From Roseibaca calidilacus (GTDB taxonomy: Bacteria > Pseudomonadota > Alphaproteobacteria > Rhodobacterales > Rhodobacteraceae), in assembly GCF_001517585.1 (NCBI RefSeq), contig NZ_FBYC01000004.1:2375501-2439500 (forward strand): a DNA stretch of 64,000 bases, given 5' to 3'. The translations under genes were made by a program, and so were the position numbers. The notes beneath the pieces are model-generated. The model saw only the letters and a list, made by a program, of their open reading frames with translations, was not told where the DNA came from and did no database searches. Positions 54,478 to 64,000 of this stretch are shown here, one piece after another (position 1 is the first letter of the stretch; the number at the start of each line of letters is the position of its first letter).

Positions 54478-54501
54478 GCGCCAGCACAGCGAACCCCAGA
54501 A

Positions 54502-54535
54502 ACCCCGCCCGGCCCAGCGCCCGGCGGGGTATTTT
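54502..54535 (+). terminator. Rho-independent terminator after rplT
   Basis: A stem ACCCCGCC / GGCGGGGT with a GC-rich 13-base loop lies 24 bp after the rplT stop and is followed by ATTTTC. It ends the rpmI-rplT transcript; the convergent SDR gene ends at 54538. Confidence 0.75.
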
Positions 54536-54537
54536 CA

Positions 54538-55284
54538 TTACCCGCGCCCGATATAGGGCATGGCCGTGGCCATGATGGTCATGAATTGGACATTGGCATC
54601 CAACGGCAGGCTGGCCATATGCAGCACCGCATCGGCCACATGCTGCACATCCATCACTGGCTCTGCGCGCAGGCTGCCATCGGCTTGCGGCACGCCGCGC
54701 GTGAAAGCGTCGGTCATCTCTGACGCGGCATTGCCAATGTCGATCTGCCCGCAAGCAATATTGTGCTGCCGCCCGTCCAGCGACAGCGTTCGGGTCAGCC
54801 CGGTGATCGCGTGTTTCGTGGCGGTGTAGGGCATCGACCCCACCCGCGGCACATGCGCCGAGATTGACCCGTTGTTGATGATCCGCCCGCCTTTGGGGTC
54901 TTGTGCGCGCATCATGGCGTAGGCCCCGCGCGCGATCAGGAATGCGCCATCCAGATTGACCGATGCCACGCGCCGCCAGTCTTGCCACGAAATATCGGCA
55001 ATCTCTGTCGCGGGCAGGCCAAGCCCTGCATTGTTGAACGCAACATCCAGCCGCCCGAAGCGGTCACGGATTGTCGCGAACAGGGCATCCACGGCGTCTG
55101 GGTCCGATACGTCACAGGGGTGAGCCAGCATCTGCCCCGGTGCGGTGTCGGCCAGCGCGGCCAGCTTGTCGGCAGAGCGCGCGGCCAGAACAACCTTGTG
55201 CCCGGCCTGTGCGAAGGCCAGCGCACAAGCCCGGCCAATGCCTTGGCTTGCGCCGGTAATCAGAACGATTTTCGGGTCTGTCAT
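54538..55284 (-). CDS. Short-chain dehydrogenase/reductase
   Basis: This 248-residue classical SDR has the cofactor loop TGASQGIGRA at residue 10, NNAG in AFNNAGLGLP near residue 83 and the catalytic serine in NNGSISAHVPRVGS. The YTATKHA (YxxxK) motif is near residue 152. NAD(P)-dependent oxidation or reduction of an unknown alcohol/ketone is expected. It lies 39 bp downstream of lolA on the same strand and probably belongs to the ftsK-lolA transcript. Confidence 0.88.
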   Translation of the reverse strand: MTDPKIVLITGASQGIGRACALAFAQAGHKVVLAARSADKLAALADTAPGQMLAHPCDVSDPDAVDALFATIRDRFGRLDVAFNNAGLGLPATEIADISWQDWRRVASVNLDGAFLIARGAYAMMRAQDPKGGRIINNGSISAHVPRVGSMPYTATKHAITGLTRTLSLDGRQHNIACGQIDIGNAASEMTDAFTRGVPQADGSLRAEPVMDVQHVADAVLHMASLPLDANVQFMTIMATAMPYIGRG

Positions 55285-55323
55285 GCGGGGTTCCTGCTGC
55301 CTGTCGTGCAGCTGAAGGTCTCG

Positions 55324-55929
55324 TCAGCGCCCCCTCTTGTCAACTTCTGCCGTGATGTTGAACAACAGTGCCGGCAGATCGCCGTCAAAACGCATATTGC
55401 CAAGGATCACGGTCGTCTCTGCCCCGGTATCGTCACGGACAACCCATTGGCGCAGTTCGGTGGGCTGCGCCGAAAAGACCAGCCGGATCGACCCGTATTG
55501 CGGGTTCTCGGGGTCTTGGGCGACCACGGTGGTGGTGGTGCCATCATCCATGTGGTCAACGATCATGTCGCGATTGCCGAAATCGACAGTCTCTTCCAGA
55601 ATCAGGTTCAGCGGTGTTCTGCTTAGCGGGTACTGGGTTGGTCCTTGGTTGGACCGCCCATCGAAGATTGCGACTTGCCCGCCACCGGCCATGACAAGGC
55701 TTTCTTCCGGCGGGTCATATTCGAACCGCACCCGCCCCGGGCGGCGAATGTAAATCCGCCCCGTGGCCAAGCTGCCATCTGGGTTGATCTGGGTAAACTC
55801 ACCCTCGGCCGTGGTGAAACTGTTGAAATAGCGCGATATCTCATCCAGCGGGATACGATCGGCCAAGGCGGGACGCACCAGCGCAAGCGCGGGCACGGAC
55901 ATAAGCAGGGAACGACGCGTGATACTCAT
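55324..55929 (-). CDS. lolA: Outer membrane lipoprotein carrier protein LolA
   Basis: LolA shuttles lipoproteins from the inner to the outer membrane across the periplasm. The 201-residue protein starts with an N-terminal signal that has a twin-arginine-like TRRSLLMS core and cleavage near ALA. It then has FTTAEGEFTQINPDG, RPGRVRFEYDPP and the QWVVRDDTGAETTVILG segment of the LolA fold. The ATG at 55929 is chosen; the open frame upstream does not fit a signal peptide. It lies between ftsK and the SDR. Confidence 0.85.
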   Translation of the reverse strand: MSITRRSLLMSVPALALVRPALADRIPLDEISRYFNSFTTAEGEFTQINPDGSLATGRIYIRRPGRVRFEYDPPEESLVMAGGGQVAIFDGRSNQGPTQYPLSRTPLNLILEETVDFGNRDMIVDHMDDGTTTTVVAQDPENPQYGSIRLVFSAQPTELRQWVVRDDTGAETTVILGNMRFDGDLPALLFNITAEVDKRGR

Positions 55930-56064
55930 GTGCCTTAGATAGCGGTTTTTTCGCTCTACGGAAGACGAGATGCGCTCACGCCGCCACACAAGGCAGAGAG
56001 TTGCCGACAAGCCGCCGCCCGCCCCCCGAACCCGTGCGCCACGCGGGGGTCATGGCGGGGCGCG

Positions 56065-59000
56065 TTACCCCTGCTCTGGCACCAGAATCTCGCGCTTGCC
56101 GACATGGTTGGCAGGGGTGACAAGCCCCTCGTCTTCCATCTGTTCCACCAGACGCGCGGCCTTGTTGTAACCAATCCCCAGCTTGCGCTGGATGTAGCTG
56201 GTCGAACATTTGCGGTCTTGGATGACCACCTGCACGGCCTGATCGTAAAGCGCGTCCTCGCCCGTCGTGTTGCCGCCAAGGCCCAGAACCGCGTCGATAT
56301 CGGCTTCCTTGTCGGATTCCGGCCCTTCCACCACGCCGGATTTGTAATCGGGCGGCCCGAAGGATTTCAGGTGGTTGACGACCTCTTCCACTTCTTCATC
56401 GCTGACGAACGGCCCGTGAATACGGTTTACGCGTCCGCCACCTGCCATATACAGCATGTCACCCATGCCCAGAAGCTGCTCGGCCCCCTGTTCGCCCAGA
56501 ATGGTGCGGCTGTCGATCTTGCTGGTCACCTGAAACGAAATCCGCGTCGGGAAGTTCGCTTTGATCGTGCCGGTAATCACATCGACCGAGGGGCGCTGCG
56601 TGGCCATGATAAGGTGGATGCCCGACGCCCGCGCCATTTGCGCAAGGCGCTGGATGCAGGCTTCGATTTCCTTGCCCGCAACCATCATCAGGTCGGCCAT
56701 CTCATCGACCACGACAACGATGAAGGGCAGGATCTCGGGCGCGAATTCCTCTGTCTCGAACACCGGATCGCCGGTTTCATCGTCGAACCCGGTCTGGATG
56801 GTGCGCTTGAACATCTCGCCCGCGGCCAAAGCCTCGCGCACGCGGCCATTATAGCCGTCAATATTGCGCACGCCCATTTTCGACATCTTGCGGTAGCGCT
56901 CTTCCATCTCGCCCACGACCCATTTCAGGGCAACGACCGCCTTTTTCGGATCGGTCACAACCGGCGACAGAAGGTGCGGAATGCCGTCGTAGACAGACAA
57001 TTCCAGCATTTTCGGGTCGATCATTATCATCCGGCATTCATCCGGCGTCAGACGATACAGCAGCGACAAGATCATGGTGTTGATCGCAACCGACTTGCCC
57101 GACCCGGTGGTCCCCGCGATCAGCAAATGGGGCATCTTGGAAAGATTGGCGACAATCGGCTCGCCGTCAATGCCCTTGCCCAGCGCCAAGGGCAGGCGCA
57201 TGTTGCTATCGCCAAAATCGCGCGCAGCCAAGATTTCGCGCAACACCACCTTTTCGCGGTGCGCATTTGGCAGTTCAATCCCGATGATCGACCGTCCCGG
57301 CACGGTAGACACCCGCGCCGACAGCGCCGACATGGACCGCGCGATGTCGTCGGCCAGACCGATGACACGGCTGGCCTTCAGGCCCGGCGCAGGTTCCAGT
57401 TCGTATTGCGTGACCACGGGGCCGGGACGAACGCTGACAATCTCGCCGCGCACGCCGTAATCATCCAGCACCGCTTCCAGCATGCGGGCGTTTTCCTCCA
57501 GCGCGTCATCGCTGAGGGTGAAGCGTTCAACCTCTGACGGGTTTTGCAGCAAGCCCAGCGGCGGCAGCTCGAAACCCGGCGCATCTTGGTCGAAACGGAA
57601 GGCGGGTTCGGCTTCGGCCTTGGCTTGGCGCGAAGGCTGCGCTTTGCGCCCGGCTGGCGTCACAACGCGGCGTTGCAACACATGAGCGCCAGAGCGGGCA
57701 GCCGCAGCAAACGGTTCGGGTTCGGCGCTAAAGGGCATATCGGGCGCATGGTGCGCCGCAGGCTCTGGCGCATGGAGCGTGTGCGCGGGGGCGGCGGCGC
57801 GCATCCAATCGGGCATGGGCACGGGCGGCATATCCGGCGACAGGCTGGCGGAAAGCTGCGCGGCAAAATGCGGCTCCGCAACAACTTGCGGCGCAGGGTC
57901 CGGCTGCGGTTCCAGTCGCGGCTCGCTAGGGCGCTGGTCGCGGTTGAACTGGAAGACAGGCTTCGACGGCTTGCGGTGGCGGATCGCATCTGCAATCCGC
58001 GAGCGAATATGCTCGCCCTCGGGCGCATGGGCAGCGGCCGCGCTTTGTGTCAGGGGCGGTTCGATCAATTCTGGCTCGGGCATGGGGGCCGGGCGCGCGC
58101 TTAGCGATTTCAGACGCGCCAGCAGGCTGGGACGTTCGCCAAGCTCGTCATGGTCATCCGCGTATTGCGCAGGCGCAGGGGTGTTCAACTGCGGCTCTGG
58201 CGCGCGGTGTGCCGTGACCGGCGGTTGCGCAAAAGCGGGCGTGGCGCGGATAACAGGTGGCGCGCGACGCGCGGCAACAGGGGCCACCGACAGGGGCGGC
58301 TCTTGCCAGTCGTGGGTCTGTGCAGGGGCTTGAGGCGGCATTGCGGCTGCGGCTTCGCGCTGCATAGCGCGCGCTTGCACTTTTTGCCGGGCATGGTCCA
58401 GCATCGCCCCGCCAGCGCGCTGCGCGCTTTTCACACCCTGCCCGACACCGCCCCGCAACAGCACGACAAGCCCGGCATATAGCAGCACGATCCCCGATAT
58501 GGTGAAGGTCAGGAACCGCTGCATTTCCCGCCATGACACGCCCAGCACAAAGCCAAAAATTGCCATACTGGCAACCAGCATCAACAGCGACATCAAGCGC
58601 ACGCCTGCGCCCGCGCTCATTGGCAAGGCATTGACCACCGCGCCCAGCACCGTGTCACCGAACACGCCGCCCAAGCCGGTCACGGGCTGCCAGCTTTCAC
58701 CCGGCACAAGCGTTGCGCACCAGACCGCGGCGACCGCCAGCGCGATGGGCAGGAACACAGCGCGCGCCATCAACTGTTCATGCCCGCGCGCCAGCACAAG
58801 CCGCAGACCCCACGCCGCCGTGAACAGCACCAGGCCCCAGCTTGCCCAGCCAAGGATCACCATCAAAGGCGCGGCCAGAGTGGCCCCCACGCGGCCCAGC
58901 GAATTGCGCACCGGCTCATCGGACGCGGCCATCCAGCCGGGATCATCGGGGGTGTAGGACCCAAGCATCACCGCGAACAACATGGCCAGCCCCACCAAGC

Positions 59001-59094
59001 ACAGCCCGACCAATTCGCGCCCGCGTTTCTGCACCAAGGCAGACAGGTTGCTGTCCAAAAGCGGTTCACGTTGGTTGATGTTGTAGGATGCCAT
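56065..59094 (-). CDS. ftsK: DNA translocase FtsK
   Basis: FtsK anchors at the division septum and pumps chromosomal DNA toward dif for dimer resolution. The 1,009-residue protein has four N-terminal membrane helices. A roughly 330-residue Pro/Ala/Glu-rich linker follows, then the RecA-like motor with Walker [16 protein letters not shown] near residue 670 and the DEMADLMM-type Walker B. The C-terminal winged-helix gamma domain ([27 protein letters not shown] near residue 950) reads KOPS-type orienting sequences. It is upstream of lolA and just downstream of the aminotransferase gene. Confidence 0.96.
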   Translation of the reverse strand: MASYNINQREPLLDSNLSALVQKRGRELVGLCLVGLAMLFAVMLGSYTPDDPGWMAASDEPVRNSLGRVGATLAAPLMVILGWASWGLVLFTAAWGLRLVLARGHEQLMARAVFLPIALAVAAVWCATLVPGESWQPVTGLGGVFGDTVLGAVVNALPMSAGAGVRLMSLLMLVASMAIFGFVLGVSWREMQRFLTFTISGIVLLYAGLVVLLRGGVGQGVKSAQRAGGAMLDHARQKVQARAMQREAAAAMPPQAPAQTHDWQEPPLSVAPVAARRAPPVIRATPAFAQPPVTAHRAPEPQLNTPAPAQYADDHDELGERPSLLARLKSLSARPAPMPEPELIEPPLTQSAAAAHAPEGEHIRSRIADAIRHRKPSKPVFQFNRDQRPSEPRLEPQPDPAPQVVAEPHFAAQLSASLSPDMPPVPMPDWMRAAAPAHTLHAPEPAAHHAPDMPFSAEPEPFAAAARSGAHVLQRRVVTPAGRKAQPSRQAKAEAEPAFRFDQDAPGFELPPLGLLQNPSEVERFTLSDDALEENARMLEAVLDDYGVRGEIVSVRPGPVVTQYELEPAPGLKASRVIGLADDIARSMSALSARVSTVPGRSIIGIELPNAHREKVVLREILAARDFGDSNMRLPLALGKGIDGEPIVANLSKMPHLLIAGTTGSGKSVAINTMILSLLYRLTPDECRMIMIDPKMLELSVYDGIPHLLSPVVTDPKKAVVALKWVVGEMEERYRKMSKMGVRNIDGYNGRVREALAAGEMFKRTIQTGFDDETGDPVFETEEFAPEILPFIVVVVDEMADLMMVAGKEIEACIQRLAQMARASGIHLIMATQRPSVDVITGTIKANFPTRISFQVTSKIDSRTILGEQGAEQLLGMGDMLYMAGGGRVNRIHGPFVSDEEVEEVVNHLKSFGPPDYKSGVVEGPESDKEADIDAVLGLGGNTTGEDALYDQAVQVVIQDRKCSTSYIQRKLGIGYNKAARLVEQMEDEGLVTPANHVGKREILVPEQG

Positions 59095-59105
59095 CGAAAG
59101 ACCTC

Positions 59106-60284
59106 TCAGCGATACAGACAGTCGCGCAAGCGGATCAGCGCGGCTTGTATTTCATCTATCGGCGTGACCATCGCCACTCGGACGAACCCTTTGCCGGGGT
59201 TCTGGCTATCAACATCGCGCGCCAGATAAGCCCCCGGCAGCACGCGAATGCCGGTTTCCCGCCAAAGCTGCAACGCGGCGGCTTCGCCATCGGGCACGGG
59301 CAACCACAGGAAAAACCCGCCTTCCGGCCCCAGGTAACCCGGAACATGGGCAAAAACCCGGTCCGCCAGCGCGTATTTTTGCTGGTAAAGCGCGCGCGAC
59401 CGGTCGACATGCGCCTCGTCCGCCCAAGCGGCAGCGGCGACATGCTGCAAGGGTTCGGGCAGCGGTGCGCCCGCATAGGCGCGCAACTGGCGCAGGCGGC
59501 GGATGCTGTCCGGGCCGCCGGCCACGAAACCGGAACGCAGCCCCGGCAGGTTCGACCGCTTCGACAGCGAATGAAAGCTGAGCACGCGCTCAGGGTCGGC
59601 ACCCATCCGGGCGGCAATTTCTAAAGCGCCGGGGGGCGGGGAACTGCGGTAAATCTCGGAATAGCATTCGTCCGCGAAAATGCGGAAATCATGCTTTTCA
59701 GCCAATGCGATCAGGTCGCGCCAATAGGCGGCATCGGCCACAGCACCTTGCGGGTTTGATGGCGAGCAGACATAGGCAATCGCCACACGGTCCAGCAGGT
59801 CAGGGCCAAGCGCCGCATAATCGGGCAGATAACCGGTTTCCGCCGTTGCTGGCACAAAGACCGGTTCTGCCGCCACGGCCAAAGCGGCGACAGCATAGAC
59901 TTGGTAAAACGGGTTCGGCGTTAGAATGATCGGACGTTGGCCGTTCTTTTGTTCCGGGCAAAGCGCCAATGCGGCATTGAACAAGCCTTCGCGCGTGCCG
60001 TTCAGCGCCATGATCTGATTTTGCGGCAAGGCCACACCGTAACGCCGCCCCAGCCATGCGCTGATGGCGTCCAGCAATTCGGGGATACCCTCATTGACCG
60101 GGTATTTGGCGAATAGATGCGTGTGCGCCTGCAACACCTCGTCCAGAAACGGCGGCATCTCGTGGCGCGGTTCGCCAATCGTCATCGCCACGACCGCGCC
60201 GCCGGGGGCGTGATGGTCGAGCAACGCGCGCAAGCGCGGAAACGCGTATTCAGGCAGGTTCGAAAACCGCTCTGGACCTTGCAT
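59106..60284 (-). CDS. Class I/II aminotransferase (DapC-like)
   Basis: This 392-residue fold-type I PLP aminotransferase shows [14 protein letters not shown] near residue 135, [12 protein letters not shown] near residue 170 and DECYSEIY near residue 202. The PLP lysine is in [17 protein letters not shown] near residue 235. It resembles succinyldiaminopimelate/LL-diaminopimelate-type aminotransferases, so a role in lysine/peptidoglycan synthesis is possible. The ATG at 60284 with an AGAGG site is chosen; a long upstream frame is rejected. An inverted repeat at 60390-60410 lies in its promoter region. Confidence 0.82.
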   Translation of the reverse strand: MQGPERFSNLPEYAFPRLRALLDHHAPGGAVVAMTIGEPRHEMPPFLDEVLQAHTHLFAKYPVNEGIPELLDAISAWLGRRYGVALPQNQIMALNGTREGLFNAALALCPEQKNGQRPIILTPNPFYQVYAVAALAVAAEPVFVPATAETGYLPDYAALGPDLLDRVAIAYVCSPSNPQGAVADAAYWRDLIALAEKHDFRIFADECYSEIYRSSPPPGALEIAARMGADPERVLSFHSLSKRSNLPGLRSGFVAGGPDSIRRLRQLRAYAGAPLPEPLQHVAAAAWADEAHVDRSRALYQQKYALADRVFAHVPGYLGPEGGFFLWLPVPDGEAAALQLWRETGIRVLPGAYLARDVDSQNPGKGFVRVAMVTPIDEIQAALIRLRDCLYR

Positions 60285-60389
60285 GGACTGCCTCTGTGTT
60301 TCGGGATCTTTTGCCCCGATGTTGAATGCAGAATAGCGCGCAGACGCGTTTGCGTCCAGCATCTTGGATGAAAGCTGCGCCATAACCCC

Positions 60390-60410
60390 GCGAAATTGTG
60401 GTATTTTCGC
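60390..60410. promoter_or_regulatory. Inverted repeat GCGAAA...TTTCGC upstream of the aminotransferase
   Basis: GCGAAA and TTTCGC arms flank TTGTGGTAT, about 105 bp before the aminotransferase start. The first 15 bases match the mcl1-dgcN box at 43762 in 14 positions. A common amino-acid-responsive regulator is an inference. Confidence 0.45.
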
Positions 60411-60465
60411 AGGATCTTTGCCACCTACCAGATATAGCGGCACATAGCCCGCGCAAACCCTAGCT

Positions 60466-61800
60466 CTAGCCGCGCACCACGGATTCCGCTGCGACACCCA
60501 AACGCAACAGGCGGTCCTCCTCCATCGGTCCGACCATCAGGCTGATCCCGGCAGAGGGCGTATTTGTGGGCAATGTCAGCGCACATAGCCCCAGCATGTT
60601 GGCGATGCGCGTGTTGCGCAAGGTCAGCAGGTTTTCGGTGGTGTAATAGGCCTCATCCGCCAGCAGGCGCTCGGTATTGGGCGGCATGTTGGGTGCGGTG
60701 GGCAGCAAAACAGCATCATAGCCCGCAACCTGCGCCAGATAGCGTTTGCGCAGCCCGTCCAGGCTGGCCCAGGCTGCGCTGTAATCGGCGGCGGAATGCT
60801 CTGCGCCCGAACGGAACCGCGCCAGAATGGGCGGGAACACCGCTTCCGGTCGGGTTTCGATCAGGTCGCGCCATTCGGCCCAAGCCTCTGGCGTGTAGAT
60901 GATGGCGGATAGGGCCAGCACCTCCTCCACCACTGGCAGCTTGGCACGGGTCAGGGTAGCGCCCGCGTGCGCCATGCGGTCCGCCGCATCCTCGAACGCC
61001 CGCGCGGGTTCTGTGCGAATGCCGTCGAAAGGCACGCCGTCAAGTACCAGAAAGCGCCGCCCGGTCAGGGTTGCTCCGCGCAGATCGGGCGGCACGCGGC
61101 CTTCCAAGGTGGCCAAGAACGCGGCGCAATCCTCGACGCTGCGGGCCAGCGGCCCAACCGTATCAAAGCGGCGCGCCAGCGGCACGACGCCCTCAAGCGG
61201 CAGGCGGCCATGCGTGGTTTTCAACCCGACAAGGTCATTCCATGCCGCCGGAATGCGCACTGACCCGCCCGTGTCGGACCCGACCCCCAATGCCGCAAGC
61301 CCGAAGGCCACCGACGCTGCCGCCCCGGACGACGACCCGCCGGGTGCGGCGCCATGGTCATTCACGCAAGGTGGCGTGGCAGTGACAGGGTTCACGCCAA
61401 GCCCGGAATAGGCAAATTCGGTCATATGGGTTTTGCCAAGGCAGATCGTGCCCGCCTGCCGCGCCACCCGCAGCACCTGCGCATCGCGCAACGGAATGCG
61501 CCCGGCCAGCAGGTCCGACCCTGCCGCTGTAGGCGTGCCCGCGCTGTCAAACAGGTCTTTCCATGACAGCGCCACCCCGTCCAAAGGCCCGCGGCGCACC
61601 CCGTCACGCGCGCGATCGCGCGCCGTCATCGCTTCCAGCAGGGCGCGTTTTTCGGTCACGGCGGAATAAATGCGGTCGCGCAACGGATCCGTGGCAATTT
61701 GTGCAAGATAGGCTTCTGTCAGGGCAAGCGGGCACAGCGCCCCCCGTTCGATCGCGCGCCCCTGCGACACCGCGCTTTTGTTCAGCCAATCCTGCATCAT
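60466..61800 (-). CDS. Amidase (amidase signature family)
   Basis: This 444-residue amidase-signature hydrolase has the catalytic lysine in ALSWKDLFDSAG near residue 76. The Ser-Ser of the Ser-cisSer-Lys triad is in APGGSSSGAAASVAFGLAALGVGSDTGGSVRIPAAW near residues 152-186, and the final RVPP segment follows. It hydrolyses or transfers an amide group; the substrate is unknown (GatA-like sequences and acylamidases are relatives). It lies 181 bp upstream of the aminotransferase and diverges from the ubiH-like gene. Confidence 0.85.
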   Translation of the reverse strand: MMQDWLNKSAVSQGRAIERGALCPLALTEAYLAQIATDPLRDRIYSAVTEKRALLEAMTARDRARDGVRRGPLDGVALSWKDLFDSAGTPTAAGSDLLAGRIPLRDAQVLRVARQAGTICLGKTHMTEFAYSGLGVNPVTATPPCVNDHGAAPGGSSSGAAASVAFGLAALGVGSDTGGSVRIPAAWNDLVGLKTTHGRLPLEGVVPLARRFDTVGPLARSVEDCAAFLATLEGRVPPDLRGATLTGRRFLVLDGVPFDGIRTEPARAFEDAADRMAHAGATLTRAKLPVVEEVLALSAIIYTPEAWAEWRDLIETRPEAVFPPILARFRSGAEHSAADYSAAWASLDGLRKRYLAQVAGYDAVLLPTAPNMPPNTERLLADEAYYTTENLLTLRNTRIANMLGLCALTLPTNTPSAGISLMVGPMEEDRLLRLGVAAESVVRG

Positions 61801-61816
61801 CCCCCCGGACTTGAAA

Positions 61817-61834
61817 TGACATCCTGTTATGTCA
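61817..61834. promoter_or_regulatory. Inverted repeat between amidase and ubiH-like genes
   Basis: TGACAT-CCTGTT-ATGTCA lies 17 bp before the amidase start. A second repeat GACTTG-CGGC-CAAGTC is at 61881-61896. Either could be an operator in this 114-bp divergent region. Confidence 0.4.
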
Positions 61835-61914
61835 GGCTATTTGTGGCAAGATGACACCGGAACGATCAATATGCCACATGGACTTGCGGCCAAGTCTGCC
61901 GCATATCTGCTACC

Positions 61915-63138
61915 ATGAGTTATAACACCGATATCCTGATCGTGGGCGGCGGGCTGAACGGCCCGGCCTTGGCCTTGGCGCTGGCCAGCACCGGGCAGAG
62001 CGTAACCGTGGTCGATGCACTGCCGCGCGACATGCGCGCGGACCCCGAGTTCGACGGGCGCGCCTATGCTTTGGCGCTGGCCTCTATCCGGGTGCTGGAC
62101 GGCATCGGCTTGTGGTCGCATGTGGCCGACCACGCACAACCAATGCTAAAGATCGTGGCCAGCGATGGGCGCGCAGGCGAAGGTGCCGCGCCGTTCTTTC
62201 TGGCCTTCGACCATGCAGAAATCGAAGAAGGCCCGATGGGCCACATGCTGGAAGACCGCTATTTGCGCCCGGCCCTGCTGGCCGCGATGGATGCCGCCGG
62301 GATTACCCAGCTTTCCGGCGAAACCGTGGTCGCGCAAACCGTGGATGAGCGCGCGGCGACCGTGCAGCTTGCCTCTGGCCGCAGTCTGCGCGCACGCCTG
62401 CTGGTGGGCTGCGACGGGCGCGACAGCGGCACCGCCGCGCGCGCCGGAATTCGCCGCACGGGGTGGGATTATGGCCAGACCGGGCTGGTCTGCGCGGTCG
62501 AGCACGACTTGCCACATCACGGCACGGCGCATCAGTTCTTCATGCCGCCGGGTCCGTTGGCCATTCTGCCCTTGCCGGGCAATCGTTCATCCATTGTCTG
62601 GAGCGAGACGACCAAACGCGCCGCAGAAATCGCCGCCATGGGGGATGCCGCCTATCTGGACGTTCTGCGCCCACGCTTCGGCGATTTTCTGGGGGATATC
62701 GCCTTGGCAGGCAAGCGCTATGCCTATCCGCTGAAATTGACCATCGCCAACCAGTTCATTGCGCCGCGCCTTGCGCTGGTGGGGGACGCTGCGCATGGAA
62801 TGCACCCGATTGCCGGGCAAGGGTTCAATTTCGGGCTGCGCGATATCGCGGCCTTGGCCGAGGTGATCGCAGACGCCGCGCGCCGCGGCGAAGATATCGC
62901 CAGCCCGCTTGTCTTGGAACGCTACCAGCAATGGCGACGCTTCGACACGATGGTAATGGCCGTGGGCACGGACAGCGTGAACCGGCTGTTTTCCAACGAC
63001 AACCCGCTGTTGCGTGGTATTCGTGACATCGGGCTTGGGGTGGTCAACGCAGTTCCCGCCTTGCGCCGGGCCAGCATCCGCGAGGCGGCTGGCCTGACGG
63101 GGGATCTGCCGCGCCTGATGCGCGGTTTGCCGATTTAA
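61915..63138 (+). CDS. UbiH/UbiF/Coq6-family FAD-dependent hydroxylase
   Basis: This 407-residue flavin monooxygenase of the ubiquinone-hydroxylase family probably hydroxylates a polyprenyl-phenol ring in ubiquinone synthesis. The FAD-binding GGGLNGPALALALASTG is near residue 9, the middle GRDS motif is in VGCDGRDSGTAA near residue 163, and GDAAHGMHPIAGQGFNFGLRDI is near residue 288. The subtype (C5, C6 or C1 hydroxylase) cannot be decided by eye. It is divergent from the amidase gene and convergent with the molybdopterin oxidoreductase gene. Confidence 0.88.
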   Translation: MSYNTDILIVGGGLNGPALALALASTGQSVTVVDALPRDMRADPEFDGRAYALALASIRVLDGIGLWSHVADHAQPMLKIVASDGRAGEGAAPFFLAFDHAEIEEGPMGHMLEDRYLRPALLAAMDAAGITQLSGETVVAQTVDERAATVQLASGRSLRARLLVGCDGRDSGTAARAGIRRTGWDYGQTGLVCAVEHDLPHHGTAHQFFMPPGPLAILPLPGNRSSIVWSETTKRAAEIAAMGDAAYLDVLRPRFGDFLGDIALAGKRYAYPLKLTIANQFIAPRLALVGDAAHGMHPIAGQGFNFGLRDIAALAEVIADAARRGEDIASPLVLERYQQWRRFDTMVMAVGTDSVNRLFSNDNPLLRGIRDIGLGVVNAVPALRRASIREAAGLTGDLPRLMRGLPI

Positions 63139-63170
63139 GGCAAATCGCAGGTCAGTTTGCGCGCCATGGC

Positions 63171-64000
63171 CTAAGCACCGCGGATCGGCGGCGGTTGGTC
63201 AATGGACAGGGGCGGAAGCGCCCCATCCCATGCCGAAACCCGCACAAGCGTTGTATGTGCGCTGTTGCCTTGGCTTAGGCTGGAACATCCGACATCGCGG
63301 GTCAGCGCGTTTGGGTTGCCCGCACGTTCCAACCCAGTTTCATCTGGCCCGGTTTTATCTGGGTCAAACCACGCCCCGGTCGGCAGGGCCACGCAATCCG
63401 GGCGAATGCCGCTGGTCAGGCGCAGCCCTGCAAGGCACGCACCACGCGCGTTCCACAGCTTGACCACCGCCCCCTCTGCAAGCCCCGCAGCCCGCGCGGT
63501 ATCAGGATGCAAATAGCACGCTTCGCGCCCGGCGATCTTGTCAGATTGCGATTCGCACCCACGGTCATTTTGCGAATGCAGACGCGTGTCAGGCTGGCCC
63601 GAAATCAGGTGCAGCATACCTTCCGGCGCAGTCAGCAAAGATTCGAACGGCGGCATCCATGCCGGATGACCGGGGCAATCGGGCAGATTTGCCCGGGCAA
63701 TTGCGCGGTTGAACAAGGTGATCTTTCCGCTCTCGCTGGGCAAAGGGTGCAGGTCCGGATCGGCGGCAAAGTCGCGCAGAAACACGCGCGCCTCTGCGGC
63801 ATCGGGCATGTCGAAGCGCCCCATCTGGCGGAAATGGTCAAAGCCCGGCAACGTGACCCCATGCTGCGCCGCCTGCGCGATCGCGCCATCCCACAGCCAA
63901 CGTAGCCAACCCTCGGCGGTGCGCCCTTCGGTAAAGGCCTCTGCAACCCCAAGCTCCGCCCCGATCCGGCGCAGAATCTCATGATCGTCCAGCGCCATGC
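63171..64000 (-). CDS. Molybdopterin oxidoreductase of the BisC/TorA/DMSO-reductase type (C-terminal part)
   Basis: This is the C-terminal 276 or more residues of a bis-MGD molybdenum enzyme; the gene continues past the window's right edge. It ends in a molybdopterin dinucleotide-binding domain with HLISGQPDTRLHSQNDRG and YLHPDTARAAGLAEGAVVKLWN. The segment GNPNALTRDVGCSSLSQGNSAH, matching the NPN.LT.D.G.S.L.QG pattern of biotin-sulfoxide and TMAO/DMSO reductases, is near the end. The substrate could be biotin sulfoxide, DMSO or TMAO; the catalytic and signal regions are outside the window. It is convergent with the ubiH-like gene, 32 bp apart. Confidence 0.82.
   Translation of the reverse strand, partial: MALDDHEILRRIGAELGVAEAFTEGRTAEGWLRWLWDGAIAQAAQHGVTLPGFDHFRQMGRFDMPDAAEARVFLRDFAADPDLHPLPSESGKITLFNRAIARANLPDCPGHPAWMPPFESLLTAPEGMLHLISGQPDTRLHSQNDRGCESQSDKIAGREACYLHPDTARAAGLAEGAVVKLWNARGACLAGLRLTSGIRPDCVALPTGAWFDPDKTGPDETGLERAGNPNALTRDVGCSSLSQGNSAHTTLVRVSAWDGALPPLSIDQPPPIRGA

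Noticed and set aside
56104-57537. Rightward 477-codon frame opposite ftsK
   Set aside because: The FtsK motor motifs are on the minus strand. The mirrored frame shows His/Arg-rich shadow composition.
59106-60497. Longer start for the class I aminotransferase at 60497
   Set aside because: The extra 71 residues have no conserved look, the amidase stop is at 60466 inside them, and the ATG at 60284 has an AGAGG site and matches the family start.
1-64000. CRISPR array, prophage, toxin-antitoxin module or insertion sequence
   Set aside because: I saw no regularly spaced repeats, integrase, transposase, cas gene or toxin-antitoxin pair. The only repeats are the two-copy hairpin element and short operator-like motifs.

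Overview
The window looks like chromosomal core and near-core DNA from an aerobic alphaproteobacterium of the Rhodobacteraceae/Roseobacter type. The evidence is the high GC (about 60-65% by eye), a beta-methylmalyl-CoA/L-malyl-CoA lyase of the Rhodobacter kind, a TAT-exported TRAP solute receptor with its permeases, a phaA-phaB pair, a D,D-carboxypeptidase fused to a SPOR domain, DUF1244 and DUF5671 genes, and an FnrL-type box. I see no integrase, transposase, phage gene or CRISPR array. No intergenic gap exceeds about 265 bases.

Layout. 1-9 kb: a 5'-truncated dac gene, an EamA exporter, a cytochrome c, accD-folC, a CPBP protease, a cardiolipin synthase and a di-haem peroxidase behind an FnrL-like box. 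9-19 kb: a thioesterase, yggT-recQ, yaaA, exoD and an RND efflux pair whose permease is unusually long. 19-27 kb: a YfgM-like protein, bamB and der, then a leftward three-gene catabolic operon (saccharopine-dehydrogenase-like, formamidase-like hydrolase, bifunctional FadJ-like protein), then an orphan STAS/anti-sigma-kinase pair. 27-33 kb: hspQ, phaA-phaB, a small YdcH-like protein, pncA-pncB and trhO. 33-38 kb: a DctP-DctQ-DctM TRAP transporter behind a 16-bp palindrome, a cryptochrome/photolyase-related protein with apparently swapped domains, and tRNA-Lys(TTT). 38-49 kb: dapF-mtaB, mutS, mcl1, and a rightward group dgcN-dgcA-ilvD-dat that suggests D-amino-acid catabolism through D-glutamate. 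49-64 kb: an RTX-repeat protein, three small hypothetical genes, pyk, rpmI-rplT, an SDR, lolA, ftsK, a class I aminotransferase, an amidase, a ubiH-like hydroxylase and the C-terminal part of a molybdopterin oxidoreductase.

How it fits together. phaA/phaB and mcl1 belong to the polyhydroxybutyrate and ethylmalonyl-CoA routes of acetyl-CoA handling. They share an identical 13-base intergenic motif (AATATTGCGCAAA), which could be a common operator. The mcl1-dgcN divergent region also shares a 14-of-15-base motif with the aminotransferase promoter at 60.4 kb. A two-hairpin intergenic element occurs twice (42.7 and 45.0 kb), and its second copy supplies a possible start codon for dgcA. I found no obviously new multi-gene system. 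The best leads are these shared motifs, the D-glutamate funnel, the repeat element and the domain-swapped photolyase-like protein. Starts were chosen by family N-termini and visible ribosome-binding sites. Functions rest on motif and family recognition by eye, not on searches.
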